DNA of 64,000 bases from Methanobrevibacter arboriphilus (GCF_019669925.1 NZ_AP019779.1:1193001-1257000), one strand, 5' to 3'. Shown: positions 29,960 to 40,365, counted from the first letter of the stretch. Notes: generated from the letters alone by a model not told the origin. Numbers and translations: made by a program.

Positions 29960-32900
29960 TTATTTTTTTATTATTATGTTTAATTTTCCTATTTGTTTAG
30001 TAGTGTTGTAGTATGCTAATTTTTTGACTTTTACTGTTAATATTTTTGTTTTTTTATTGTAGCTGACTGATAATTTACTATTTTTTGAATATTTATCTAA
30101 TTTATAGTATTTAGGTAATTTAAACTTAAAAGATTTAGATCCAGTTGTTTTGCCCAGATTTTTAAATAAAAATGTCTTTTTATATGTTTTGGTTTTGGTT
30201 TTTTTATATTTAGACTGTGACATTTTAATATTAGCTGGAATTAATTTGGTGTCAACTAAACCAGATCCATAATAATATCTAATAAGACTTTGTTTATTGG
30301 TTACATCTTTTATATTTGTTTTACCCCAATAATTGTAGTTTAAATTACCGTTTTTTCCAACATATATTGTAGGCTTACCCTTATTGTCTTCAAATGTAGA
30401 GTTAGTAACACTAACGTAACCATCATATTCAGATATTGCAGCACCATTAATTGCAACATTATTTTTGAATATGGATTTAGAAACTTTTAAAGTTCCTTCT
30501 TCTGAAGCTATAGCTCCACCATCATATCCTGCAACATTATTAAAGAAATAAGAATCTTTAACATTAACATTTCCTTCGTCTTGAGCTATTGCTCCACCAT
30601 AAGACCCATTATTTTTATTAAATACACTACTAACAATATTTGTATTTCCAATTTTTGTAGCTAAAGCTCCACCAACAAAAGCTTTATTCTTTGAAAATTC
30701 AGAATCTTTAATAGCTAAAGAGCCATCATATTTATATATAGCTCCACCCATGCCACCAAGGCCATAAGTATCATCAACACCATTATTAGCAAAATTTGAG
30801 CTTAATATATTTCCAGTACCATTATTAATGTATATTGCACCACCATAAACTTTTGCATAGTTATTTGTAAAAGTTGAATCCTCAATATTCAAAATAGTCT
30901 TATTTACAAATATTGCACCACCATTAGAAGCATTACCATGAGCTTTATTACCATTAAATATAGAATTGATAACTGTTAAATTACCTTCTTCTTGAATTAT
31001 AGCTCCACCTTTATCTGAAACATGATTTTCTAAAAACTTAGAATTGATAACTAATATGATTCCATTTTCCTGAGATATTGCACCACCATTTTCAGCTTTA
31101 TTGTTAGTAAATAATGAGTTAACAACAGTTAAAGTTCCATCTTCCAATCCTATTGCACCACCATTCTTTGCAATATTAGAAATAAATTCAGAATCTTCAA
31201 TATTTAAAATAGCATCTTCAATAGCTATTGCACCACCTAAACTGTCTCCAGTTATGGATGTGTTTTTAAGTACATTGTTATTTCTAAAGATAGAACCTAT
31301 TACATTTAATTCACCTGAAAATAGACCGATTCCTCCACCAACTTCAGCACTATTATCTTGGAAAGTTGAATTTTCAATGATTATATCTCCAAACCATCCG
31401 AATAATCCACCACCATAGATTGCAGAGTTATCTGTAAATTTAGAATTTGTAATGATTACTTCAGAAGCTATGGTATCATTTTCAATATCTGTTGCTCCAC
31501 CAATATCAATTGCTCCGCCAATAAAGCCATCATTTCCACTAAATACAGTATCATTAATACTTAAAAGTCCTTCATGTTTGTATATTGCTCCACCATAACC
31601 ATCAAACCCAGAATTATTTCCTATAGTTAGATTATCACTAAATACTGAATTATCAATGATCAGATCACCAATATCCTGAAATATAGCTCCACCATTACTC
31701 TGTGCAATATTATTTGTAAATTTAGAGGATTTTATTACTGTATTTCCATGAAGAATACCTAATGCACCACCATTTACACCAGCATTATTATAAAACTTGG
31801 AATCTTCAACATACAAAGTACCATCTTCAACAGCTATTGCACCACCTAAACCTCCTTCATCACCGAAAGATTCTTTAGTTACATTATTATTTATAAATCT
31901 AGATTTATTTACATATAAAATTCCATCTTCTTGAGCTATAGCTCCACCAATTTCCCCAGTATTATTAATAAAGTCTGTGTTTGAAATATCTACAACACCT
32001 GTAAAAATACATATAGCTCCACCAAAGCTTGCATTATTTTCAATGAATGAAGTATTTGAGATAATAGTATCAACAATAGTATCTCCATTAAAAATAGTTA
32101 TTCCACCACCAACAGCAGCATTATTGTTCTTAAAAACACTATTGTTTACTTTTAAGTATCCATCATCCTTGTATATTGCTCCACCATATCCATTATAAAA
32201 AGTTCCATCACCAATAGCTAAATTATCTTCAAAAATAGAATTTTCAATAGTTAAAGTTCCATTTTCTTGGTAAATTGCACCACCATTTTCAGAAGCATTG
32301 TTCTCTATAAATTCCGTGTTATTGATTTTCACATCACCATTGTAATAGAATATTGCTCCACCATTTTCAGCAGTGTTGTTTATAAATTTAGAATTAAAAA
32401 TAGCTAATTCACCATTTTCAAGAGCTATAGTTCCTCCATGATATGTTGCTTTATTATTTTTGAAAATAGAATCAATAATCGTGATATTTCCATCTTCTTG
32501 TGCTATGATTCCTCCTGCATATAATCCATTATTTTCAATAAATTTAGAATTAGTGATATTTAAATTTCCATTTGATTGTGCAATTACTCCACCACCTAAT
32601 CCAGTATTATTAAAAAAGTCACTGTCTATAATTTCAATATTTCCACCATCATTGTATATTGCACCACCAAATCCAACTGTATAGTTCTCATTAGTTTGTG
32701 CATAGTTATCCTGGAATATTGAGTTTTGAATTGTTAAATTCCCATTTTCTTGGTAAATTCCCCCTCCATTGTTTGAAGTATAACCATTAGCAATTGTTAG
32801 ATTAATTAATGTTAAGCTTCCAGTATTAGTTATATAAAATAATCTATTTGTGTTAGACCCATTTATCACAACATTCCTTGCATCACTTGTATTACCAATA

Positions 32901-33133
32901 ATACTTATACTCCTATTGATCACTAAATTATTATTCTCATTACCAGAATATACTCCCGGATCTAAATAAATGGTATCATAATTACTTTCATTTTCTATAG
33001 TTCCATTAATTCCTCCAGAAGTCGTATTAGTAATAGTTACAGGATTTTGAGCAGTAGCTGAACTTAAACTAATAATTATTAGAAAAGTAATAGCTACCAT
33101 TGATGTTCCCATAATAAATTTATTAAAATTCAT
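29960..33133 (-). CDS. Adhesin-like surface protein with GGAI/FxxN beta-helix repeats
   Basis: The 1057-residue secreted protein has a signal peptide (residues 1-28) and then about 850 residues of repeats of roughly 25-40 residues. These contain GGAI and FxxN motifs with Asn-rich turns, the pattern of chlamydial PMP-like right-handed beta-helices and of Methanobrevibacter adhesin-like proteins. The final 100 residues are a basic Lys/Tyr/Thr-rich domain that may hold it to the cell wall. No PMBR or transmembrane anchor is visible. GGAGG precedes the ATG. These proteins are thought to mediate contact with host or partner cells. A pair of palindromes lies 240-310 bases upstream. Confidence 0.88.
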   Translation of the reverse strand: MNFNKFIMGTSMVAITFLIIISLSSATAQNPVTITNTTSGGINGTIENESNYDTIYLDPGVYSGNENNNLVINRSISIIGNTSDARNVVINGSNTNRLFYITNTGSLTLINLTIANGYTSNNGGGIYQENGNLTIQNSIFQDNYAQTNENYTVGFGGAIYNDGGNIEIIDSDFFNNTGLGGGVIAQSNGNLNITNSKFIENNGLYAGGIIAQEDGNITIIDSIFKNNKATYHGGTIALENGELAIFNSKFINNTAENGGAIFYYNGDVKINNTEFIENNASENGGAIYQENGTLTIENSIFEDNLAIGDGTFYNGYGGAIYKDDGYLKVNNSVFKNNNAAVGGGITIFNGDTIVDTIISNTSFIENNASFGGAICIFTGVVDISNTDFINNTGEIGGAIAQEDGILYVNKSRFINNNVTKESFGDEGGLGGAIAVEDGTLYVEDSKFYNNAGVNGGALGILHGNTVIKSSKFTNNIAQSNGGAIFQDIGDLIIDNSVFSDNLTIGNNSGFDGYGGAIYKHEGLLSINDTVFSGNDGFIGGAIDIGGATDIENDTIASEVIITNSKFTDNSAIYGGGLFGWFGDIIIENSTFQDNSAEVGGGIGLFSGELNVIGSIFRNNNVLKNTSITGDSLGGAIAIEDAILNIEDSEFISNIAKNGGAIGLEDGTLTVVNSLFTNNKAENGGAISQENGIILVINSKFLENHVSDKGGAIIQEEGNLTVINSIFNGNKAHGNASNGGAIFVNKTILNIEDSTFTNNYAKVYGGAIYINNGTGNILSSNFANNGVDDTYGLGGMGGAIYKYDGSLAIKDSEFSKNKAFVGGALATKIGNTNIVSSVFNKNNGSYGGAIAQDEGNVNVKDSYFFNNVAGYDGGAIASEEGTLKVSKSIFKNNVAINGAAISEYDGYVSVTNSTFEDNKGKPTIYVGKNGNLNYNYWGKTNIKDVTNKQSLIRYYYGSGLVDTKLIPANIKMSQSKYKKTKTKTYKKTFLFKNLGKTTGSKSFKFKLPKYYKLDKYSKNSKLSVSYNKKTKILTVKVKKLAYYNTTKQIGKLNIIIKK

Positions 33134-33370
33134 TTTTTTCCTCCTTCATTAAATTGGTCAACCAATAATGAACGCATACCAAAATAGAATCCCAACTCAT
33201 TTATATCCTAAGATAGACCCATTTTTTGAATATTTTCAATATCCCACCTCAAATTTAATATATATTTTTAATATTAATACTAATAATGATACTAATAAGA
33301 TTAGATAATAATATTAATAATAATAAAAATGCAAAAAAATAATATATAAAAAATAATAATATATATTAAA

Positions 33371-33386
33371 TTTAGGTTAACCTAAA
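33371..33386. promoter_or_regulatory. Perfect 16-bp palindrome upstream of the adhesin gene
   Basis: TTTAGGTTAACCTAAA is an exact palindrome. A near copy lies 56 bases away at 33427-33442, and the intervening DNA holds TATA-like sequence. The TTAGG...CCTAA half-site layout resembles operators of DtxR/IdeR-type metal-dependent repressors; that identification is inference. Confidence 0.6.
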
Positions 33387-33426
33387 AATAAGATATATTT
33401 TTATAAGTATATATAAGTTTCTATTT

Positions 33427-33442
33427 TTTAGGTGAACCTAAA
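33427..33442. promoter_or_regulatory. Second copy of the palindrome (one central mismatch)
   Basis: TTTAGGTGAACCTAAA differs from the perfect site by one central base. With its partner it brackets a minus-strand TATA-like region (about 33390-33420), so both could control transcription toward the adhesin gene with a leader of about 240 bases. No plus-strand gene starts within several kilobases. Confidence 0.6.
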
Positions 33443-33820
33443 TTTTATATGATTTTATTTATCACAAAAACTAATTTTAGAAAAATTTAATATTTTTAGT
33501 TTAATTAAAATGAATATAACTTAATTAAAATGAGTATAAATTATTTAAAATCAATATTTTTTAATATAAATCTTTAAAATTTATTAATTGATTAAAATAA
33601 TGTAAATATAAACATGAAAAAAAATAATAGATATATAGCTTGAAAAATAAATATGAATATTATGAAATACGATGAAATATTATGTAATAATAAATAATTT
33701 TAATAATTATAAATTTGATAAATAAAAAAATAAAATTTAAAAAGGCTATTGGTAAAAATACTATTGAAACTTATAAATTTATGAAGTTTGTAAACCTAGA
33801 AGATTATAGGTTTATGAAGA
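33443..33820. other. AT-rich gap between the adhesin promoter and the phosphomevalonate dehydratase gene
   Basis: Simple AT sequence with a duplicated GAAGATTATA-GG/AA segment near 33795-33830 and repeated TTAATTAAAATGA. No gene or RNA recognised. Confidence 0.4.
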
Positions 33821-34213
33821 TTATAATATCCTAATTTCTCCCTTTTCACCATTAACTTCAACTTTAGCGCCATTAACAAGCCCTTCAGTAGATTCTGGTA
33901 AATCAACCATAGGAATATCGGAAATTATAGCACCAGTAGCTATTATAGGTTCAGCATTTAAACAAATAATAGCGCGAGGAGCAACATTATTCTTCTTCAT
34001 TTGAAAAATAACATAAGAACCAACAGTAGATCCTTTTCCACCAGGAATGAAAAGTATTTTATCTTTTATAAATTTTCCTTTTAATTCATGATTAGAATCG
34101 ATAACTTCACCAGTATTAGGATTGACCCCTCCTAAAAAACTAAGTAATTCATTGCTTACAATTAATTCCCCTTTAGATTTTCCTTTTGAAATAGGCCTAC
34201 ATTTAATAACCAT
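33821..34213 (-). CDS. Phosphomevalonate dehydratase small subunit (AcnX type, DUF126)
   Basis: This 130-residue swivel-domain protein is the small subunit of archaeal mevalonate 5-phosphate dehydratase, which makes trans-anhydromevalonate phosphate in the archaeal mevalonate route to lipids. Matches to DUF126 include GGVNPxTGEVxDxxHEL, IPGGKGSTVGSYV and the C-terminal VDLPE...GAKVEVNG. The large subunit (DUF521-type) is not adjacent and must be elsewhere. AGGTT precedes the ATG. It starts 111 bases after truD on the same strand. Confidence 0.87.
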   Translation of the reverse strand: MVIKCRPISKGKSKGELIVSNELLSFLGGVNPNTGEVIDSNHELKGKFIKDKILFIPGGKGSTVGSYVIFQMKKNNVAPRAIICLNAEPIIATGAIISDIPMVDLPESTEGLVNGAKVEVNGEKGEIRIL

Positions 34214-34324
34214 AAAACCAACCTTTAAATAAAATTTAAAATCATATATAATTTAAAATCAAATATGAAAATTATAATCAAATATAAAGTTTATAATAAA
34301 TATAAAATTTATAATCAAGTGTAA

Positions 34325-35797
34325 TTAAACAACATCATTCTTCATTATTTCCCTAAGTACAGCAGTTGCATAAGAACCTTTATCTATTGAAAATTCTGTT
34401 AAGACACCATCTTCAGTAGCTTTAGCACTTGCATCCCAAATTTTAAAACGCATTTTTCGTCTTAAACCATGGCTGCCTAATTTAGGTGTTTTAGGACATT
34501 CAAAGTCTTCTTTCTTCAAATTTTCTTCTATTAATATATTTTTTTCCATCTCACCAACTTTTCCTTCTGCAAATGGAACTTTTGTACCATAGAGAGGAGA
34601 AGTAGGATCTGCTTCAAATTTAAATATCATTTCTTGAAGTTTTTCTGGAGATTCATTATGAATAAGATGTTCTTCATTATCAATGACAATATCTCCTTCA
34701 ATATATTTATTAATACCCATAGCTACTCTTTTACTAACAGCTTCGTTAAACAAGTATGATTGATAAGCATGTACAAACATCCTTTGAAGAGGTTTTGGAA
34801 GGGCAAAAATAGCTTTTTTATATGATTTATCATTAAGATAATTAAAATCAGAATCATTAAGACTAAAATCAATACTATTAGAATTAATATCTCTATTATG
34901 AGAACTAATATCATTATTAGTAGAATTATTATCCTCATTATAATTAGAATTAATACTCTCATTATTAGAATTAATATTATTATAAGAATTAATACAATTA
35001 TTACTAGAATTAATCCTAGTAGAAGATTTTTTTAACTTGTTTTTTTCTTTTAAAAGTTCTTTTAACATTATACGCTCATATCGCATCCCCGTAGGCATGA
35101 GATCTAAAGATTTTTCAACATCTCCATCATCATAAGCTTTTCTTGCTAATTTAACTTCTTCTGGTTCTTCTTCATAAGGATTTCCAATATATAATCTAAC
35201 AGCTTCAGCAAGGTCATTAGCTACTAAAGCTTTTCCTACAAGATGAGTATTTGTTCTAGGTTTTCCAAAGCGTTGCCAACCAAAGTAATTAGGAACACCA
35301 GAAACCTCTAATTTTTTAAAAATATTATTTGCTATATTAGCTGCTTCTTGATAACTAGAATAATCTGTATTAATATCTTTAATAAGAATTTTAAATTTAT
35401 TTCCTTCAAGTTGACCCATTCGAAGTTTTTTCTGCCCTCTTACGATTTTTAAGAACTTTGTATTATAAATTTCACCATCTAATGCTTTAACTTCTTCAAA
35501 CTGTTCTTCACTATCCATGTTACTTATACATATCCACTGTTTAGTGATAGCTTTTTTATCTTTCATTCCTGCAAAGCCCATTCGTTTTCTACTTATATGA
35601 AGATCTCTTGAAATATCCATTAAAACATCTAAAGTAGTTCTTCCAAGTTTTTCAATCCAAATCCAAACATTTGGACCTTCACCAGTAGGTAGTAAATTTT
35701 CAATAGGAATTTCTTCCACATAGAAATCTTCATATCGATTTCTAATTGTACCTCCAATCCCTTTCTCTTTTGTAACATAAGTTTCAGCATTAAGCAT
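34325..35797 (-). CDS. truD: tRNA pseudouridine(13) synthase TruD
   Basis: The 490-residue enzyme isomerises U13 in some tRNAs. [13 protein letters not shown] holds the catalytic Asp of the GxKDxxA motif, and NYFGWQRFG and [19 protein letters not shown] segments complete the TruD core. Residues about 255-320 are a Ser/Asn-rich low-complexity insertion encoded by ATTAGAATTAATAC-like repeats, placed where it should loop out of the fold. AGGAT lies upstream of the ATG. Confidence 0.93.
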   Translation of the reverse strand: MLNAETYVTKEKGIGGTIRNRYEDFYVEEIPIENLLPTGEGPNVWIWIEKLGRTTLDVLMDISRDLHISRKRMGFAGMKDKKAITKQWICISNMDSEEQFEEVKALDGEIYNTKFLKIVRGQKKLRMGQLEGNKFKILIKDINTDYSSYQEAANIANNIFKKLEVSGVPNYFGWQRFGKPRTNTHLVGKALVANDLAEAVRLYIGNPYEEEPEEVKLARKAYDDGDVEKSLDLMPTGMRYERIMLKELLKEKNKLKKSSTRINSSNNCINSYNNINSNNESINSNYNEDNNSTNNDISSHNRDINSNSIDFSLNDSDFNYLNDKSYKKAIFALPKPLQRMFVHAYQSYLFNEAVSKRVAMGINKYIEGDIVIDNEEHLIHNESPEKLQEMIFKFEADPTSPLYGTKVPFAEGKVGEMEKNILIEENLKKEDFECPKTPKLGSHGLRRKMRFKIWDASAKATEDGVLTEFSIDKGSYATAVLREIMKNDVV

Positions 35798-36137
35798 TGT
35801 AATCTTTATCCTAATAGTCTAAATCAAGAAATTTTCCCATGATTATGATTATTATATATTATATAATTGTATTAAATTCTTTATATTATTATTAGTATGT
35901 TATTAGTATATTATTAGCTATTAGTATCTTATAATTAGTATCTTATAGCATTACATTTTTTTATAATAATATTAGAATCCTTTCTAATATTAGAATTATT
36001 TATAAAAATATTTATAACAATAATATTTATAGAATTATTATTTATAAATTATATAATTACTATTTATAAAAACCTTATTTATAAAATTGTTATTTATAAA
36101 AATAAAAAATAGGAAATATAAATAAAAATAATTTTAA
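35798..36137. repeat. Gap with degenerate TATTTATAAAA repeats
   Basis: Between tRNA-Arg and truD. Contains TATTAGTATcTTAT repeats (35885-35950) and six or more imperfect TTATTTATAAAA units (35995-36120). The part next to the tRNA gives a T-rich run on the minus strand that may end its transcription. Confidence 0.45.
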
Positions 36138-36210
36138 TGCCCTGACCGGGACTTGAACCCGGGGAATAGGATCCGCAATCCTACGTGTTATCCAACTACA
36201 CTATCAGGGC
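36138..36210 (-). tRNA. tRNA-Arg (anticodon GCG)
   Basis: The 73-base minus-strand sequence folds into a full cloverleaf. The acceptor arms are GCCCTGA and TCAGGGC, the anticodon loop is TTGCGGA giving GCG (Arg, codon CGC), and the T-arm has CCGGG-TTCAAGT-CCCGG. The discriminator is A. CCA is not encoded. It is a strong GC-rich island in AT-rich flanks. No intron is present. Confidence 0.97.
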
Positions 36211-36517
36211 TGATTATAAAAAAATCAATAATTACAATTATTAATTTTAATTTAATAATTATAAATGAAGTTAGTAGAAGTTAATAAATTATTTTTTGAA
36301 TGAACTACCTTAAAAAAGTTTCTATTAATTATTATTTTATATTTAATTATTAAAATTATTAATTATTTAGTTAATTACTTAGTAAGAAAATAACATATAA
36401 TTACTAGAACTTGATTATTATATTACTATTAAAGTAGAATCATATATCATTAAATGACAATTATATTATTAAAATACTATTATATTACTATTAAAAGTAT
36501 TATTATTAAAAATAAAA
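36211..36517. other. AT-rich gap upstream of tRNA-Arg
   Basis: Unstructured AT-rich sequence that includes the presumed tRNA promoter (TATAAT-like elements near 36215-36265) and repeated ATTATTAAAATAcTATTATATTACTATTAAA units at 36415-36500. Confidence 0.4.
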
Positions 36518-37048
36518 TTAAAAAATAGATAATGTGAAGCTATATTCACCTATGTTACGAGTTGAAGAACTTATATTCGCATTATCATCCATATATCCTT
36601 TAATTAAAATAATTTCTCCATTTAATATATTATTTTCAACCAACATATAGTTTTTATCTGGAACAATTTTATTTAAAAAATCTCCAGCAATAGTAGAAAT
36701 ATAACTTCTAGTAGTATAATCTAAAGTATTGTTGTTATTTTCCAATATTAAAACAATAGAATATAAAACAGAATAATCGTCTCCTTTTTCTGTTGCCATT
36801 AACTCAATAGCATCATTAGCTAATTTAGAATCAGGAAGAGTTCTATCATAGCTTGGACTTTCAAAATATATCAAAGAGTTAAAGGCGAATAAAGCTAAAA
36901 AAAGCAATAAAATAGCTATTATACCATCAAAAAGTGATAAAAACCCTTTAATATCTTTTATATTTGAGATATCTATATTTAGAATATCTATATTTTTGAT
37001 ATTTTTTATACTTTTAATATTGTTTATACTATTTTTATAGAATGTCAT
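36518..37048 (-). CDS. Pilin-like membrane-anchored protein of unknown function
   Basis: The 176-residue protein has an Ile/Asn/Lys-rich N-terminal stretch (1-33), then KGFLSLFDGIIAILLLFLALFAFNSLIY, a single hydrophobic helix. It resembles the N-terminal segments of many euryarchaeal secreted pseudopilin-like proteins (often RGFxxxxDAxxAL). The rest is polar and probably extracellular. No assigned family. It lies 46 bases after the HypE-like gene on the same strand, so the two may be cotranscribed. Confidence 0.6.
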   Translation of the reverse strand: MTFYKNSINNIKSIKNIKNIDILNIDISNIKDIKGFLSLFDGIIAILLLFLALFAFNSLIYFESPSYDRTLPDSKLANDAIELMATEKGDDYSVLYSIVLILENNNNTLDYTTRSYISTIAGDFLNKIVPDKNYMLVENNILNGEIILIKGYMDDNANISSSTRNIGEYSFTLSIF

Positions 37049-37094
37049 TTTATTCTTAAAGAAATAAAAAAATTTTAAAAGAAATTATAAGAAA

Positions 37095-38492
37095 CTAAGA
37101 ATTATTTTTTATATAATCGATAACTCTTTCTTTTTTCTTAATTGAATTATCAGCTGCTTTTTGAACTTTTTCTTTCATTATTTCAAAATCTTCTGGAGTT
37201 GTTTCACCTACTAACTTTTTAATTTTTGTATATGCTGCCTCTCTAAAAAGTGGTTCAAGAATTTCTTCTTTTCCATCAGAATTTATCATTCTTGGAATAC
37301 CAGTATTATCTACAGTACCAATTTCAGCAATTTTAACTCCAACAGACTCGACAGAATTTTTTACTTTTTTAGCTACATCTTCAGGAGCAACTATCATCAA
37401 TGAATCAATTGAAACACCAAGGGGATCTATGTCTAATGTTTCAAGCATGCTAAGAACCTTTGGAGTGACCATGTTTCTAATATCATCTTGATAAAACTCT
37501 AATCCCAATCCTGTTGTAGATGAAATCTCATGAGCATCTCCTCTAAGACCACCATTTGTAACATCAGTCATAGCATGAACATCTTTAACTAAATCATCTT
37601 TGACAAGAGCATTAGAAGCTTTAATGAATCCAATGTCCATAGTTTCCCAAACAACATCAAAAAAACCATTATAAATAGCTGTTGTTGTGATAGTTCCTCC
37701 ACCAGAACCTTCGGTAAGAAGTATTACATCACCTGATTCAGCTCTTTTTCTAGCTGTTGGAGGATATTTTGAAACTCCTATAGAACCTACAGCACTAACA
37801 AGCCTATCTCCAAGTACCATATCTCCTCCAACACGAAGAGTACTCCCAGCGACAATAGGAACATCAATTAGTTCAGAAACTGTAGCTACTCCTGCTGTAA
37901 AATCAAACAATTTACCAACATCACCATCATCAGCTAAATGAAGATCGCTTATTATAGCTACTGGTTCTGCACCCATGACACAAACATCTCTTAAAGATGC
38001 CCTAGTTACATGAAATCCTCCAAGAAAAGGATATTCACTAAGACGAGAATGGATTCCATCAACTGCTGTAGTAATATAAACATCTTTATCATCTTTAGAT
38101 CCAGATACTGGAGATTTAACAACCCCTCCATCGTCTTGAGCTTCAGGGTTTACAAGAGAAGAAGATTTTGTACTAGCTACAATTTCAGCTATTTTTCTAT
38201 GAACAAAAAAGTCACCTGCTCCTCTGGAACCAACTCCCATTTCACCCATTGCAATTTCTGATTTAGGAATATTAATAATGTCTTTCAGAAATAAATCATT
38301 AGATGTTTCAATATTTAAAGTAGTTTGAACTTCATCAATAACACTTTGAGCCATTAAAATCGCGTTTTCATGATTTATATCTTTATATTCCATTATTATA
38401 TTAGCTAATAGATTTTCAAGAGATTTTTCATCCTGATTTTTCGAATTATCTTGTTTAGCTAATTTATCCCGTACAAATCCTTCTATATCCAT
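37095..38492 (-). CDS. AIR synthase/HypE-related protein (PurM-like fold)
   Basis: The 465-residue protein belongs to the PurM/ThiL/SelD/HypE superfamily of ATP-binding proteins. The N-terminal region includes GMGVGSRGAGDFFVH. The core has TTAVDGIHSR, a D-rich ATP site and GGDMVLGDRLVSAVGS; the second half has TDVTNGGLRGDAHEIS, typical of the HypE-related archaeal group (COG1973). A role in hydrogenase maturation or a related carbamoylation step is possible but unproven. AGGTGT precedes the ATG. Confidence 0.75.
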   Translation of the reverse strand: MDIEGFVRDKLAKQDNSKNQDEKSLENLLANIIMEYKDINHENAILMAQSVIDEVQTTLNIETSNDLFLKDIINIPKSEIAMGEMGVGSRGAGDFFVHRKIAEIVASTKSSSLVNPEAQDDGGVVKSPVSGSKDDKDVYITTAVDGIHSRLSEYPFLGGFHVTRASLRDVCVMGAEPVAIISDLHLADDGDVGKLFDFTAGVATVSELIDVPIVAGSTLRVGGDMVLGDRLVSAVGSIGVSKYPPTARKRAESGDVILLTEGSGGGTITTTAIYNGFFDVVWETMDIGFIKASNALVKDDLVKDVHAMTDVTNGGLRGDAHEISSTTGLGLEFYQDDIRNMVTPKVLSMLETLDIDPLGVSIDSLMIVAPEDVAKKVKNSVESVGVKIAEIGTVDNTGIPRMINSDGKEEILEPLFREAAYTKIKKLVGETTPEDFEIMKEKVQKAADNSIKKKERVIDYIKNNS

Positions 38493-38987
38493 TTTTACAC
38501 CTGTTCTAAATGAAAATATATAATCAAATAATTAAAATAATAAATAATTAAAATATAGTAATAATAAAATATAGTATTAATTAATATTAAGGATTTAATA
38601 AAATAATAATTCAATTATTATTAATTTAATTATAAATTTAATTATTAGTTGATTTATTAAATAGTTGAGTGATAAAATACTTAAAGTTTATGTTTATATA
38701 ATTAAAATAGTTAAATCAGAAGCTAATACTGATTTAATAGAAAAAATTGTTTTAAAAAGATGAGATTGTCTTATATAAAATAATTTAGAATTAGTAATAC
38801 TAATTTAAATATATGTATTATAGAGGTCAATTGCAAGTGTATAAATTTTAATTATATAATTTTAAAATTCTAAAATAAGAATTAGAAAATAACAATTAAA
38901 GAATAAAACTCCAAAAAATATGAAAAATATAAATAAAAATAAAATTAGCTGGTAAATAATTTAAAAATAGATAGATTAATAAACAAT
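38493..38987. other. Left part of a long divergent intergenic region
   Basis: The 770-base region lies between the HypE-like gene and cfbD. This part is AT-rich with a 17-base palindrome (arms AATTAGTA/TACTAATT) at 38789-38805. No gene. Confidence 0.4.
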
Positions 38988-39032
38988 AAAAACTTCGTTT
39001 TTAAACTTATAAAAATAGAAAATTTTTATAAA
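38988..39032 (+). repeat. Dispersed hairpin repeat, copy 1
   Basis: The segment AAAAACTTCGTTTTTAAAC is followed by a perfect hairpin at 39007-39031, with arms TTATAAAAAT and ATTTTTATAA and a five-base loop. Related copies occur at 47096-47138 and 47146-47182, with the same lead-in and the same type of hairpin. It may be an RNA structure or a small mobile repeat. Confidence 0.6.
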
Positions 39033-39037
39033 TATAA

Positions 39038-39101
39038 ATAATGATCATTATAAATAATCTTTTATAATATAAACATGAAATTGTTATCATGATAGTGATA
39101 A
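39038..39101 (+). promoter_or_regulatory. Palindromes upstream of cfbD
   Basis: ATAATGATCATTAT (39038-39051) is a perfect 14-base palindrome, and TTATCA...TGATAA (39084-39101) is an inverted repeat of the same ATGAT/ATCA core. A third partial ATGATGATCA lies near 39135. They sit 160-225 bases upstream of cfbD. They could be sites for one regulator, but AT-rich DNA makes chance likely. Confidence 0.3.
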
Positions 39102-39261
39102 ATAATAAGGATAATAAACTTAAATTTAGTTATAATGATGATCAAATTCAGCAATAATAATTAAATTTAGATATACTCATAAAAATATAGTTAATACTCG
39201 TAAATCCAAAATATATCTAATAAAAAATTTAATTAATGTCTAAATAAAGAAATATTATATA

Positions 39262-40365
39262 ATGGAGAAAAGTATGCACCCAAGACCAAGCCCAATAGCT
39301 GCTTCACTTTATACATTGAGAGATCTAAATGCTGATGTTATTATAATGCATGGTCCTCATGGTTGTTGTTTTAGAACAGGACGACTCCTTGAAAGTGATG
39401 GAGTAAGAGTCCTAACAACAGCTATGGCAGAAAACGATTTTATATTTGGAGCTAGTGAAAAATTAGAAGAAACACTAAGAAAAGCAGATGAGATGTTCAA
39501 TCCAAAATTAGTTGGAATAGTAGGAACCTGTGCAAGTATGATAATAGGTGAAGATCTTAAAGAGGCTGTTGAAAATGTGGAAACAGATGCAATTGTTTTA
39601 CCAGTGGAATCTCATGGAGGATTTGGTGAAGGAGATAATACTGAAGGTGCAATAGCTGTGTTGGAAGTAGCTGTAAAATATGGAGTAATTCCAGAAGAAG
39701 AAGCAGATAGACAGATAAAAATGCTTAAATTAGCTACTAAAATTGAAAAAACACGAGGAATGGCAAAAGGAGATTATATTAAGCCAAATTTCGGAGATAA
39801 TAAAGAAGAAATAGCTAAAATACTCATTCAAAATATTAAAGAAGGGAAAAAAGTAGCATTTGTGCTTAATGCTAAAAAAGAAACAAGTTACTTGTTTGCT
39901 GATGTTTTAAATGTTGATTTTAAAAATATTAATAAATCAAATAAACCAACATTCATAGCCAACCTTGATGAAAACATTGGACTTCCAAGAATAAGAGATC
40001 ATGCTAAAAATATAACAAAAGAATTAAGACAAAATGGAATATCCATTGATTACATTACTGGAGGGCTGGATGAATATCCAATAACTCCACGAAAAGCTGA
40101 AAAAATTTTAAAAGAAGAAAATTTTGATTTAATAATAGTAGCTGGAGTTCCACATGCATTAAAAATTGAAGAAATTAATTCCAAAACAAAAACAATAGCT
40201 GTTACAGATGGTCCACGACTAGTCGAACCCCTTAGACAGTTAGGATACAATTATGTTGTAGCTGAATTAGATGCTCATTCAAAAACATTAGGAACTAGTA
40301 AAATTGTAGATTCTGACTTTGGTATGATGATTAGAACAGTTACTGATTGGAATAATGATAAATAG
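39262..40365 (+). CDS. cfbD: Ni-sirohydrochlorin a,c-diamide reductive cyclase, catalytic subunit
   Basis: The 367-residue nitrogenase-like (NifD-related) protein works with CfbC in coenzyme F430 synthesis, reducing and cyclising the nickel tetrapyrrole of methyl-coenzyme M reductase. Matches include [18 protein letters not shown] at the N-terminus, [15 protein letters not shown] with cluster cysteines, and [12 protein letters not shown]. The length fits the short CfbD form rather than nitrogenase proper. CfbC and other cfb genes are not adjacent. No clear ribosome binding site precedes the ATG. Confidence 0.93.
   Translation: MEKSMHPRPSPIAASLYTLRDLNADVIIMHGPHGCCFRTGRLLESDGVRVLTTAMAENDFIFGASEKLEETLRKADEMFNPKLVGIVGTCASMIIGEDLKEAVENVETDAIVLPVESHGGFGEGDNTEGAIAVLEVAVKYGVIPEEEADRQIKMLKLATKIEKTRGMAKGDYIKPNFGDNKEEIAKILIQNIKEGKKVAFVLNAKKETSYLFADVLNVDFKNINKSNKPTFIANLDENIGLPRIRDHAKNITKELRQNGISIDYITGGLDEYPITPRKAEKILKEENFDLIIVAGVPHALKIEEINSKTKTIAVTDGPRLVEPLRQLGYNYVVAELDAHSKTLGTSKIVDSDFGMMIRTVTDWNNDK

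Noticed and set aside
30400-32800. Regular repeats within 29960-33133 that could be mistaken for a CRISPR or tandem repeat array, plus plus-strand frames opposite them
   Set aside because: The periodicity is at protein level (GGAI/FxxN repeats of the adhesin), the DNA units are not identical, and the opposite-strand frames are shadows of it.
38789-38805. 17-base palindrome (AATTAGTA/TACTAATT)
   Set aside because: Perfect but purely AT-rich with one C and one G; far from either neighbouring start codon, so chance is a sufficient explanation.
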